Shown here: positions 35,063-42,908 of the stretch, in pieces
Position numbering within the stretch: the first letter of the stretch is position 1
How the letters are laid out: each line of letters begins with the position of its first letter
From: a bacterium
Lineage (GTDB): Bacteria; SAR324; XYD2-FULL-50-16
Assembly: GCA_018829445.1 (NCBI GenBank)
Contig: JAHJTV010000037.1
Span: 1 to 42,908, forward strand
Length of the DNA: 42,908 nucleotides
Direction: 5' to 3'
The notes under the pieces: model-generated
Told to the model about the DNA's origin: nothing
What the model saw: only the letters and a program-made list of their open reading frames with translations
Database searches by the model: none
Position numbers and translations under genes: made by a program

Positions 35063-35773
35063 ATGCTAAGCGACATTATGAAATTAGTGGACAAGTTCGT
35101 AAATATTTTTAAAAAGAGGTTGTACGGAAGGACCTTTTTTTGTCCGGTTTGTCATCTGGAGTTGTCCTGCCACGATACGGATGAAAATGAGTGCATGGTC
35201 TGCCCCTTGTGCGGTGTTGTTATAGAGCTGCATGAAACCTATGGGCATTTCGTACCCATTGTCAATGATGTTGAGATCAACCGCGTTCAACCTAAAGCCA
35301 GACTTCACCCCTTGGCAACTCACCTTCCCCTGGGGCTCTTTCCATTTGCCCTGTTGGGCGCCTTTTACCTGTTAATCATCTCGGTTTATACCAAGACTTT
35401 GGGAACCGGGATCAGTGCTTTTCCGTTCGCTTCCAGTATCCCAGTTATAGATAATCTCATTTTCCTGTTTTTATTGATTGCCATTATCGCTTCGGCTTTG
35501 ACCTTTTTAACCGGGGTGATCGATTGGAAAAAACGATACGGCGGACGTTCTTACAGGGTAATTACTCTGAAGATTATCCTGTCCGGTCTGTTTCTGGCTG
35601 TAGGATTGGGAACTCTGGCCCTGCATCTGGTTGTTTTTGAAGCTGGAATGATTGGATTTGACAGCCTGATTAGCGTTCTGGCGACAATTGGGTACTTCGG
35701 GTTGTTTTGTGCTGCCATGTTTATATTGGCAACTCTGGGACATGTCGGCGGGTATCTTGTTTTCGGGAAATAG
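35063..35773 (+). CDS. Zinc-ribbon plus DUF2231-like membrane protein
   Basis: The start has a good AGGAG site. The 236-residue protein has an N-terminal cytoplasmic zinc-ribbon or rubredoxin-like stretch with Cys27, Cys30, Cys36, Cys44, Cys47 and Cys50 (CPVC and CMVCPLC), then four membrane helices (about 88-108, 128-152, 170-195, 205-230) with HPLATHLPLGLFPFALLG at the start. The HP-x-x-x-HLPLGL pattern is DUF2231-like. It follows the dehydrogenase by 20 bp, so it may pass electrons from that flavoprotein to the membrane, but this is inference. Rubredoxin needs two CxxC pairs in tight spacing; the present spacing differs. Confidence 0.7.
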   Translation: MLSDIMKLVDKFVNIFKKRLYGRTFFCPVCHLELSCHDTDENECMVCPLCGVVIELHETYGHFVPIVNDVEINRVQPKARLHPLATHLPLGLFPFALLGAFYLLIISVYTKTLGTGISAFPFASSIPVIDNLIFLFLLIAIIASALTFLTGVIDWKKRYGGRSYRVITLKIILSGLFLAVGLGTLALHLVVFEAGMIGFDSLISVLATIGYFGLFCAAMFILATLGHVGGYLVFGK

Positions 35774-35809
35774 TATTAAGAAAATTTGATAGTGTCTGAA
35801 TGAAAAGGG

Positions 35810-36333
35810 AGCTTGGCTTATGTGTTCAATTATTTCTCCCAGTATTACATAAGCCGAATTGCTATATGACCAGGCAGAACCCGGTTCAAATTCCAGATTT
35901 GGATATTTATTGCATATATAATCAACAAAGTCGGTCTGTGAAAGAGAAGGACTACCCTCCTGGCAATAGCTTCTGCGGAATTCCTGGTTGAAATACTCAG
36001 AAATCCCGGATGTATGGGTCATGAGATGGCGCAGGGTAACTTGTTCACGATATGAGGGCAAACGGGGGGAATAAAGCCCAATGGGACTGTCAATATCCAA
36101 TTGCCCCTCTTCTGCAAGAATCATTACCGCGGCGCAAGCAAATTGTTTGGTGACCGAGGTAATTAGATACGATGATTCCGGATCAGCTGAAATATAGTTC
36201 TCCAAATCAGACAGTCCGTATCCCTTGTGAATCAGAATTTCATCTCCCCTACCGATCAGAAGCGACGTCCCCGGTAGGTATGGGGGCAATGATGCTCCAT
36301 TATCTTGTCAACTACGCCCTGAATCTCATCCAT
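35810..36333 (-). pseudogene. Broken serine hydrolase (class C beta-lactamase-like)
   Basis: The reading frame from 36289 shows a beta-lactamase-like N-terminal portion with the active-site SVTK motif (SYLITSVTKQFACAAVMILA), HLMTHTSGI and the YSNS (YxN) motif, but ends near 35810 where the homology stops and the frame runs antisense into the preceding gene. A likely original start (ATG 36333, MDEIQGVVDKIMEHH) is in a different frame, so one frameshift near 36290 and a C-terminal truncation disable it. It lies downstream of dgcN on the same strand and may once have been the third gene of that cluster. Confidence 0.82.
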
Positions 36334-36460
36334 AAATACGATCCCCGTTTAATCCTTTTCAATGTCATTCAAAATATTTGACACATCGTATGATATCCGG
36401 CCATGGAAGGTGAGAAAATGCCATGACGAACCTGAGCGTTGCTGCTGCATCTCCACCTCC

Positions 36461-37612
36461 TTAACCTTTTACTGGTTCCGGTTTTAGCAGGGTGGTTGAA
36501 GTGTATTGGTCAAAATCACGCATAAATCGACGAATAACCGGAAGAAGATCGGAAACGCCTTCCTCCAGGGGACAAATCACAGGCAGACCGATCTTCTCCT
36601 GCTTGCTTTTAGCATATTCCATTAGATCGCCTGATGTCCCCCCGTTTCCATTGAGAGTTACAGCCAGTACTTTGGTGCCATACATCTCGATGAGTTTAAT
36701 TTCATCTTCCAGGCTCGGCAGCATACAACCGTATTTTTCGGTAGTGTCGAATGTGGCTCTGAATGGTGCATGCTGCAAAATAACGCCTTTTACGTTTCCT
36801 GAAAGAATGATCTCTGCTCCGCAAGGACCCACGGGATTTCTCATAGCGGATTGCCCTTCGACTAATATCAGATCAGGGGACGACAGCTGCTCACATTCAA
36901 CAATCGCAGCCTCAAGTTCCCCGCTGACAAAATCATTGAGGGTGGCATCTAATATAAACCCGTGGCGATTGCCCTGGAACCAGCCTGTCTGACCGGTATA
37001 AATCATTTCGCATGTTATTCCCTCCTTACGACAAGCCTCTAAAATCATCTGGCAAGTGGTTCGTTTTCCCACCGCACAATCAATTCCCAGTATAGCCAGA
37101 CGTGGTATACTCATTTCAAAAATGCTTCCGCACCAATGATGAAGTTGATCAAATGGCTTTGGACGACGAATATCAATTATTTTCACATTGTTTTTTGATG
37201 CCGCCTCACAAAAGGCTGGAATATCGCCCAGCAACATATGCAGTCCGTTAACAATGGAAATCCCGTGGCCTATCACTTCCAATAATAGCATTTGCCATTG
37301 TTCATTAAGCCTGCCGCCACTCAAGGCAACCCCGATTAACGCAAAATCCGGTGTTATACCGGTTTTTAAGAGAAAATCTGCAACAGTGGCAAATATGGGA
37401 ATATTCCGGTGAATACCGTCCAAAACCTCCCCTGCATCCTTGCCTGCGCATTTTGAATCGATAACTCCCAGCAGATCAAACCTTTCTGTCCTCCGGATTA
37501 ATCCATGAGCAGTTTTCGCATCAGTTTGATCGAGACTTCCATTGGTAAGAATAATGGCCGTTCCCATCATTGTACTAGTTTTCGATCCTGTTTCTATTGG
37601 TTTTTCAGTCAT
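36461..37612 (-). CDS. dgcN: DUF1611-family protein (DgcN-like)
   Basis: The 383-residue protein has an N-terminal Rossmann-like domain (about 17-160) and a P-loop domain with Walker A GIDCAVGKRTT (176-186) and the family segment YTGQTGWFQGNRHGFILDA, ending in EGQSAMRNPVGP. DUF1611 proteins have been described as DgcN, an N-acetyltransferase that acts on D-glutamate and works with the racemase DgcA. The pair arrangement here (epimerase first, 44 bp gap) matches that. The acetyl donor and activity are inferred from the family only. Confidence 0.8.
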   Translation of the reverse strand: MTEKPIETGSKTSTMMGTAIILTNGSLDQTDAKTAHGLIRRTERFDLLGVIDSKCAGKDAGEVLDGIHRNIPIFATVADFLLKTGITPDFALIGVALSGGRLNEQWQMLLLEVIGHGISIVNGLHMLLGDIPAFCEAASKNNVKIIDIRRPKPFDQLHHWCGSIFEMSIPRLAILGIDCAVGKRTTCQMILEACRKEGITCEMIYTGQTGWFQGNRHGFILDATLNDFVSGELEAAIVECEQLSSPDLILVEGQSAMRNPVGPCGAEIILSGNVKGVILQHAPFRATFDTTEKYGCMLPSLEDEIKLIEMYGTKVLAVTLNGNGGTSGDLMEYAKSKQEKIGLPVICPLEEGVSDLLPVIRRFMRDFDQYTSTTLLKPEPVKG

Positions 37613-37656
37613 AATTGTCTGGATTTTTTACCTATGTTGAATATCCTTCGATTAAA

Positions 37657-38724
37657 TCAAATTCTTTTTACTCCTAACCCGCTCTTACCTGTCGTCCGTA
37701 GCCAACCGTTTTCCATGATAAATCCGCCCGTTACCAAATCCCTGGCCAAATCCAGACTGCCGTCAAGATCGAGATATTTGGTAGCCGGCGAGGCAAAAGC
37801 AGCATGCAGTGCAGCTGCTATACTGACAATGCTTTCATCCATGCATCCCCACATCAGATCGATACCCGCATGGTGGGCCATCCGTGCAATCTCCAGACCA
37901 GGGGAAATCCCGCCACATTTCATCAATTTAATATTGAAGATCCCGAAAGGTTGGGGTGAACTGAGACATTTCAAGGCGCTTTGGGGATCAAGCAGGCATT
38001 CATCAGCGGCAGACTGTCTGCAAATCCCCTTATCCAGCGATCGCATACCATCCAGATCCGAGGCATTCAGAGGTTGTTCCACAAATTCCAGACTTGTTCC
38101 CTTGGTCCGGTTAAGAAATCGCTTATAGTCTGCTTGCGTATAACCCTGATTAGCATCAACCCGCAGTATCACCTCCATTCCGAATTTTTCCCGTAATCGG
38201 ATCAGTCTTTCACTATCCTCATCTACATCAAGCCCGGTCTTGACTTTCAGAATTCTAAACCCGCGCTCCCAGTATTCCCCCGCTTCCTCAAGGGTTTCAT
38301 CCACCGGTTTAATTCCGATGGTAATGGAAGTTGCCATTGTGTCGTGAACACGCCCCAGAAGATCTACTAACGGCAAACCGATAACACTGGACACCAGATC
38401 ATGCAGTGCAATGTCAGCCGCTGCCCGGGCTGCAGGAGTATCGACCATTGCAGTGTTTAAAGCATTCTGAAAGGATTGGAAATATCGGATATCCTTATTG
38501 TGCAGGATCGGCTCCAACTTGTTCGCCAGGGCTTCCTCACACGCTTTAATACTCTCACCGGTCACATCCTCGGCCGGAGAGGCGGCACCAATTCCGATGA
38601 CACCATTTTCCGCTTCCAACAGCACAAATATGTTTTCAACTGAATCGATGGTCTCGTAAGCGATGGTGTAGGGACGCGTAAGCTTTAAATCCTCTTTCCA
38701 CGTCTGCACTTTTTTTATTTTCAT
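37657..38724 (-). CDS. dgcA: Enolase-superfamily epimerase (dipeptide epimerase / DgcA-like)
   Basis: The 355-residue protein has the enolase-superfamily capping domain and barrel: catalytic Lys160 and Lys162 in ILKVKTG, metal ligands Asp190 (VDANQGY), Glu216 (EQPL) and Asp241 (AADECLLD), and Lys266 in NIKLMKCGGI. This is the muconate-lactonising subgroup of L-Ala-D/L-Glu epimerases. Next to DUF1611 it is likely N-acetyl-D-glutamate racemase DgcA, though a true dipeptide epimerase in peptidoglycan recycling is the alternative. Confidence 0.85.
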   Translation of the reverse strand: MKIKKVQTWKEDLKLTRPYTIAYETIDSVENIFVLLEAENGVIGIGAASPAEDVTGESIKACEEALANKLEPILHNKDIRYFQSFQNALNTAMVDTPAARAAADIALHDLVSSVIGLPLVDLLGRVHDTMATSITIGIKPVDETLEEAGEYWERGFRILKVKTGLDVDEDSERLIRLREKFGMEVILRVDANQGYTQADYKRFLNRTKGTSLEFVEQPLNASDLDGMRSLDKGICRQSAADECLLDPQSALKCLSSPQPFGIFNIKLMKCGGISPGLEIARMAHHAGIDLMWGCMDESIVSIAAALHAAFASPATKYLDLDGSLDLARDLVTGGFIMENGWLRTTGKSGLGVKRI

Positions 38725-38796
38725 TTATTTAAAGAGATCAGTTTGCACTTAGAAGAATCCAAAAGGTGAAAAAACAGAGAGTTGTTCAATCGGCTT

Positions 38797-39282
38797 TCAG
38801 GGATCAATCCATCCTTCGATATTAGGCGGGAGTAGTGTCCATTTCCTGCGCGTCTGAGTGACCATAAAGGATTCAGAGTGGCTTACTCCATCAAGTTTGC
38901 TCATTTCATCTGCATAGAATTTAAACATCCATTCAATTCCTTCAGTAACGATCACTTCGGCAAAAATATCGTATCGACCGGTTACAGCAATTGCCCAACT
39001 GACTTGTTTGAACTCCATTAACTGATCGATTATTTTTGGCATTTTAATAACATCATCGACACGGATGGCAATAATCGCCACCAAAACGTTCTTCACCTTG
39101 AAAGGATCCACTAATCCTACAACTTTTAAAACCCCACGTTTTACGAGTTCTTTCAGGCGTGATTGAACAGTAGGAGCAGAAACATTGAGCTGCTGAGCCA
39201 GCTCTTTAGCTGGTTTCCGGCCATCCAGGGACAGTAACTTAATTAGTTGCTTGTCCAGGGTATCGATTACAGCGTCTTTCAT
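38797..39282 (-). CDS. Lrp/AsnC-family transcription regulator
   Basis: The 161-residue protein has an N-terminal HTH (about 8-58, DTLDKQLIKLLSLDGRKPAK followed by LNVSAPTVQSRLKELVKRG) and a C-terminal RAM effector-binding domain (about 65-150). Lrp-type regulators sense amino acids and control transport and metabolism. It lies 72 bp before the epimerase gene on the same strand, so it probably regulates the dgcA-dgcN unit and itself. The ligand is unknown. Confidence 0.9.
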   Translation of the reverse strand: MKDAVIDTLDKQLIKLLSLDGRKPAKELAQQLNVSAPTVQSRLKELVKRGVLKVVGLVDPFKVKNVLVAIIAIRVDDVIKMPKIIDQLMEFKQVSWAIAVTGRYDIFAEVIVTEGIEWMFKFYADEMSKLDGVSHSESFMVTQTRRKWTLLPPNIEGWIDP

Positions 39283-39761
39283 AAAGATATCGAAGGGAAA
39301 TTTTATTTTATATGTAATTTATACTGTTTTTTTTAATATATGATAAATTATTAGTCAATTTTTTTTCTTTATTAATTTCTAAATTCCGGTTTTCCCAGCT
39401 GAAACCTTATCAAAGCCTGCTAATTGCATCCTGATACTCGAATCAAACCCGGAGTTGCTCACAAAGTTAATATGTGCTTCCATTTCTGCTATCATGGAAA
39501 ATCCCCAAAAACGATCAGACAGAAATAAGCAACGGAGAGGAACAGATGCTCAATAAAACCGGAAATAAACTTCTTTTAGTGTTCTTCCACATGTTTTTTT
39601 GTGATATAACTATGCTGTGAAGGACAAAATCCTGTATGCAATAGGATTAACCAAATATTGAGGATGCAGTTTATGAATATTGAAAGATCTCACTGCATGG
39701 GGCTGTGTTTTCGGGTAAACCTGAACACAAACGACAAACGAACGACAAGGAGAAACCGTCG
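39283..39761. other. Divergent intergenic region before deaD
   Basis: About 480 bp lie between the divergent Lrp-type and DEAD-box genes. No gene is supported. An in-frame extension of the DEAD-box protein upstream of 39762 opens near 39705 but has no ribosome binding site. The long region may hold a leader, as often found for RNA helicase genes, but I see no clear structure. Confidence 0.4.
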
Positions 39762-41510
39762 ATGAAATTCGAAGAAACCGGTCTAAAAGCAGAGATCGTT
39801 AAAGGCGTTAAGGAACTTGGATTTGAGTACACAATGCCGATCCAGGAAAAAGTGATTGAGGCAATGCTGGAGCATCGTTCTGATCTGATAGGCATTGCAC
39901 AAACAGGCACAGGTAAAACTGCCGCTTACGGTCTTCCATTGATCCATTTGATTGATCCCAAAGCCACGAAGGTCCAAGCCCTGATTTTAACACCTACCCG
40001 TGAGCTTTGTATTCAAGTGGCAGACGATCTGGTCAAGTTTTCCAAGTATTCAAAAGCGATTGAAGTGTTGGCTGTTTATGGTGGCGCCAGCATCGAAAAT
40101 CAGATTCGTGGGTTACACAAGAATGTGCAACTGGTGGTGGGAACGCCAGGCCGTTTGCGGGATCTGATCAGACGTAAAAAACTGGACATCAAATCGATCA
40201 AAACCATTGTCCTGGATGAGGCTGATGAGATGCTCAGCATGGGATTTAAAGAAGAGCTGGACGCGATTCTCACTGAAACTCCTACCGACAGACAAACCCT
40301 CCTTTTCTCGGCTACCATGCCCAGAGAAATTGCAGAAATTGCTGAAAACTATATGAACGATCCCATTGAGATCGCCGTTGGCAGACGCAATGTTGGCGCT
40401 GATAATGTAGAACACTTTTATTATATGGTTAATGCCAGTGACAGATACCTGGCTTTGAAACGTATTGCCGATATAAACCCCGACCTCTATGGTATTGTAT
40501 TCTGCCGTACCCGAAAAGAGACCAAAGATGTTGCCGAAAAGCTGATCGCTGACGGCTATAATGCTGACGCTCTGCACGGAGACCTTTCACAGGCGCAACG
40601 GGATCAAGTAATGAATCGTTTCCGCATGAAGAATCTGCAAATGCTTGTTGCCACGGACGTAGCAGCCAGAGGTCTCGATGTGAATGATCTCACCCATATC
40701 ATCAACTATAACCTGCCTGACGAAAGTGAAGTCTACATACATCGAAGTGGTCGGACCGGGAGGGCTGGAAAAACCGGAATCTGTCTGACAATTATTCACA
40801 GCAGGGAAAAAGGCAAGATCAGTAATATAAAGAGAATGATTCGCAAGGAATTTGAACAGAAACTGATTCCATCCGGAGCCGAGATTTGCGAAAAACAGCT
40901 TTTTAAGCTGATTGATAAAATGGAGAAGGTTTCGGTCGATGAATCCAAGATTGGTCCGTTCCTGCCGATCATTAGTAAAAAACTGGAATGGCTTTCACGG
41001 GAAGATTTGATAAAACATTTTGTCTCGCTGGAATTTAATCGTTTCTTAAACTATTACAAAGATGCCCCCGATCTAAATGTTCAGTTAAGGGAAAGTAAAG
41101 GAAGAAACAAGGTTCAGTTAAGGGAAAGCAAGGGAAGAAATCAGATGCGATCCAAGAGCCCCCGACAAAAGGAATTTTCCCGGTTTTTTATTAATGCTGG
41201 TTCCCAGGAAGGATTGGAGCCATCCAATTTGATAGGTCTGATTAACGAGAAGACAAAAAAAAGAGATATTGAGATTGGCAGAATTGAAATAATGAAGAAA
41301 TTTTCCTTTTTTGAAGTGGACTATGACTACACCGATAGAATCATCAAGGGATTTGAAAACGCAGAATATGCAGGTGTTAAGGTAGTTGTGGAATTAGCCC
41401 AGGACAAAAAGGATTTTGGAACAAGTAAACGGTCTTTGACTAAAAAAAGTTCAAAAGATAAAGGTAAAAAACCAAAAAAAAGTAAAGGTAAACCCAAAAA
41501 GACAAGATAG
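39762..41510 (+). CDS. deaD: DEAD-box RNA helicase (DeaD/CsdA-like)
   Basis: The start at 39762 is set by AAGGAG at 39747-39752. The 582-residue product has the Q motif (GFEYTMPIQEK), Walker A AQTGTGKT (46-53), LILTPTRELC, DEAD in VLDEADEMLSMGF, SAT in FSATM, and HRSGRTGRAG. The C-terminal part (about 465-545) resembles the DbpA/CsdA RNA-binding domain, and the end is Lys-rich. It unwinds RNA in ribosome assembly and cold adaptation. The linker holds two copies of an 11-residue unit QLRESKGRNKV encoded by a 33-bp direct repeat (41079-41141). Confidence 0.94.
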   Translation: MKFEETGLKAEIVKGVKELGFEYTMPIQEKVIEAMLEHRSDLIGIAQTGTGKTAAYGLPLIHLIDPKATKVQALILTPTRELCIQVADDLVKFSKYSKAIEVLAVYGGASIENQIRGLHKNVQLVVGTPGRLRDLIRRKKLDIKSIKTIVLDEADEMLSMGFKEELDAILTETPTDRQTLLFSATMPREIAEIAENYMNDPIEIAVGRRNVGADNVEHFYYMVNASDRYLALKRIADINPDLYGIVFCRTRKETKDVAEKLIADGYNADALHGDLSQAQRDQVMNRFRMKNLQMLVATDVAARGLDVNDLTHIINYNLPDESEVYIHRSGRTGRAGKTGICLTIIHSREKGKISNIKRMIRKEFEQKLIPSGAEICEKQLFKLIDKMEKVSVDESKIGPFLPIISKKLEWLSREDLIKHFVSLEFNRFLNYYKDAPDLNVQLRESKGRNKVQLRESKGRNQMRSKSPRQKEFSRFFINAGSQEGLEPSNLIGLINEKTKKRDIEIGRIEIMKKFSFFEVDYDYTDRIIKGFENAEYAGVKVVVELAQDKKDFGTSKRSLTKKSSKDKGKKPKKSKGKPKKTR

Positions 41511-41530
41511 AGAAGAAAGAGTAACCCTTT

Positions 41531-41564
41531 GAGAAGTCACCAGGTTCTTTAATGAGGACTTCTC
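41531..41564. terminator. Hairpin between convergent genes
   Basis: GAGAAGTC (41531-41538) and GACTTCTC (41557-41564) form an 8-bp perfect stem around an 18-base loop, 20 bp after deaD. No T-tract follows on either strand, so its role in termination is uncertain. Confidence 0.35.
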
Positions 41565-41758
41565 TCGAAAAACCAGCACTTTAGGAAATGAATAAGATTC
41601 AGTCAGTCAACTCATTGATGACCTTGTTTCTCAATGGTGGATGTATTTTATACTAATACGAAAACATTGATTTTCAACTGAGCTATATTGGCATTCAAAC
41701 AAAGTCCTTGCCACCGGTTTTCCATTGAAGCATCACCTAAAGAAACCTCAGCAGTAGA

Positions 41759-42010
41759 CTAGAAAATCTTCAATCTCTTCAGCACATACCCGGCACCAAA
41801 ACAGATCAGACCGATCCAAAAGACAATTGGATTATAGCCAGCCCCTCCAAATACTTTTCCAATACTTCCAACTCGACAAATCCCATCTGAAACTGCAAGA
41901 CACCTGATATAATCAAGATTGATTCCAAATGTTTGCTGCCACCAGACCAACGATACAACCAGCAACACAATGCCGACTGTTACTGCTATCTGTGGAATGT
42001 TCTTTTTCAT
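41759..42010 (-). CDS. Small membrane protein, two segments
   Basis: The 83-residue protein has a good GGAG ribosome binding site 5-8 bases upstream. Two membrane segments are clear: IAVTVGIVLLVVSLVWW (about 8-24) and IVFWIGLICFGAGYVL (about 62-77). Two Cys residues (37 and 45) lie in the loop between them. No family is recognised. Confidence 0.65.
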   Translation of the reverse strand: MKKNIPQIAVTVGIVLLVVSLVWWQQTFGINLDYIRCLAVSDGICRVGSIGKVFGGAGYNPIVFWIGLICFGAGYVLKRLKIF

Positions 42011-42378
42011 TTTTCTCCATACAGTTAGTGTTTAACCCAATACTGAAGGCTTTTCATCCGAAAAAAAATAAATATAGTTCCAGAATTAGACAGTATTGCA
42101 TTAATCTCAAATTTGTCAATTTTAAAAAAATTGATACTCACATTGTACAATAACTACTGTTATTCAATTTGTTGAAGGACAAGAATCAGAGGATATGTTC
42201 TGGCAGTGTATCCTCCAGGTAGATAGCACAGAAATAAAGAATTGAATCGACTACCCAATAAACCAGACCAAGTTCGAGTGCCACTTAATTAAGTGTTTAC
42301 CTAGAAAATAAACCTTGTTTAGACACTTGTTGTTTCCTCAAGTTTCTTTTTTTCTGACATTTCAGATTAAAAAAGGGG
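42011..42378. other. Intergenic stretch without a supported gene
   Basis: AT-rich sequence between the small membrane protein gene and the transposase remnant; no gene, tRNA or clear hairpin is seen. Confidence 0.4.
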
Positions 42379-42908
42379 TCAAGTCTTCTTTTGACTTACC
42401 TTTATAATTTTTTTTTCCAGTAACCGGACTGTTGCCGCAAGGGCAGGATACTCCTTGAGCAGGTTTTTGATCCGTTCAATCGCCGTTGATACTCCGCTGT
42501 GACTGCTGAAATTGTAAAGTTCTGCAATCTCTCCCTGTTTACACATCGATTTTCTGTGAATCAAATGGACGGCCAAGTCACGAGGCGTGTTAGTAACTCC
42601 CCGTTTCTGTTGCAGGATCTCTTTTTGCTCTAATCCAAAATGGTGACAAACCAGTGATACAATCCGTTTTGATTCGAGGGCTAAGTCTTTTACTGCAGGT
42701 TTTTCCGCTCCAGGGATACTCTTCCGGTGTTTTTACTATTCCGGCCTTGACTGGATTGAAACAGATGTAACGCAATAATTGAATCAGATAGTTGTCATCG
42801 CCAATCAGAATCGATTTAAATCTTCCCCGAAACAAAGGACCATCCAAACGGTGGCGTCTGTTAAAACGCTGAGTATAGACGCCATTGATATGTCGCATGC
42901 AGCGGGAA
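42379..42908 (-). pseudogene. REP-associated tyrosine transposase (RAYT) remnant
   Basis: The upstream piece (42898 down to about 42715) has the Y1-transposase end pattern NRRHRLDGPLFRGRFKSILI followed by LLRYICFNPVKAGIVKTPEEYPWS. A second piece in another frame runs from about 42710 to 42379 and contains RDLAVHLIHRKSM, LYNFSSHSGVSTAIERIKN and a coiled end that resembles the DnaA-C-like HTH found at the C-terminus of these transposases. A frameshift and probably a deletion near 42712 break the gene. The N-terminus with the catalytic HxH is outside the window. Confidence 0.8.

Noticed and set aside
35507..35809. C-terminal part of the serine hydrolase frame as a real protein
   Set aside because: It runs antisense to the zinc-ribbon membrane protein gene and loses hydrolase-like sequence after the ISQA segment.
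39705..39761. Longer start for the DEAD-box helicase
   Set aside because: The ATG at 39762 has a strong AAGGAG site and starts with the family N-terminus; the extension is hydrophilic and unlike it.

Overview
The window looks like a chromosome segment of a rod-shaped, diderm (Gram-negative) bacterium. It holds mreBCD-mrdA, a Tol envelope operon, an LptF/G permease, a signal-peptide outer-membrane barrel, two MPN/Obg-type housekeeping genes and acyl-CoA dehydrogenases. The moderately AT-rich composition, a selenocysteine tRNA, and N-acetyl-glutamate/dipeptide epimerase and Lrp genes fit a proteobacterial or deltaproteobacteria-like lineage. I cannot name the species from the sequence.

Left edge (1-965): decayed sequence with a palindromic dispersed repeat, a possible tRNA 3'-end remnant and the broken tail of an acyl-CoA dehydrogenase gene.

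Mobile island (966-9944): an integrated element of about 8.9 kb sits in the tRNA-Sec gene (selC) and is bounded by perfect 70-bp direct repeats. The intact tRNA is kept at the right end (9876-9974, minus strand). The element carries a tyrosine integrase, an excisionase-like HTH protein, a winged-helix replication-like protein preceded by a folded RNA leader, an array of four 16-bp palindromes, a ribbon-helix-helix-like protein with a repetitive linker, a DUF5681 protein and several unknown genes. A 650-bp gene-free stretch follows, containing a second att-like sequence and a foldable RNA. The cargo is a secreted caspase-like protease fused to a DUF1566 domain, plus two unknown proteins. Repeated 12-mers near both ends look like integrase arm sites. 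No capsid, terminase, conjugation or known defence gene is recognisable, so it is best described as a small satellite-like or self-replicating genomic island, possibly composite.

Core chromosome (9975-32786): on the minus strand, mreB-mreC-mreD-mrdA-maf plus a barrel protein (cell shape and peptidoglycan elongation, without rodA). On the plus strand, a large SNF2-type helicase, greA, then tolQ-tolR-tolA-tolB-cpoB with no pal gene, a nitrilase-family amidase, a 2.7-copy 124-bp tandem repeat, a sirtuin, an unusual RadC-like protein with a cysteine cluster, and obg. An LptF/LptG permease and a TerB-like protein follow on the minus strand.

Right part (32787-42908): a plus-strand operon of a DUF2231-like membrane protein, an acyl-CoA dehydrogenase and a zinc-ribbon/DUF2231 membrane protein. 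Next is a minus-strand cluster of an Lrp/AsnC regulator, an enolase-superfamily epimerase and a DUF1611 protein (candidate DgcA/DgcN route for D-glutamate), ending in a broken serine hydrolase gene. A DEAD-box RNA helicase, a small membrane protein and a frameshifted REP-associated transposase remnant close the window.
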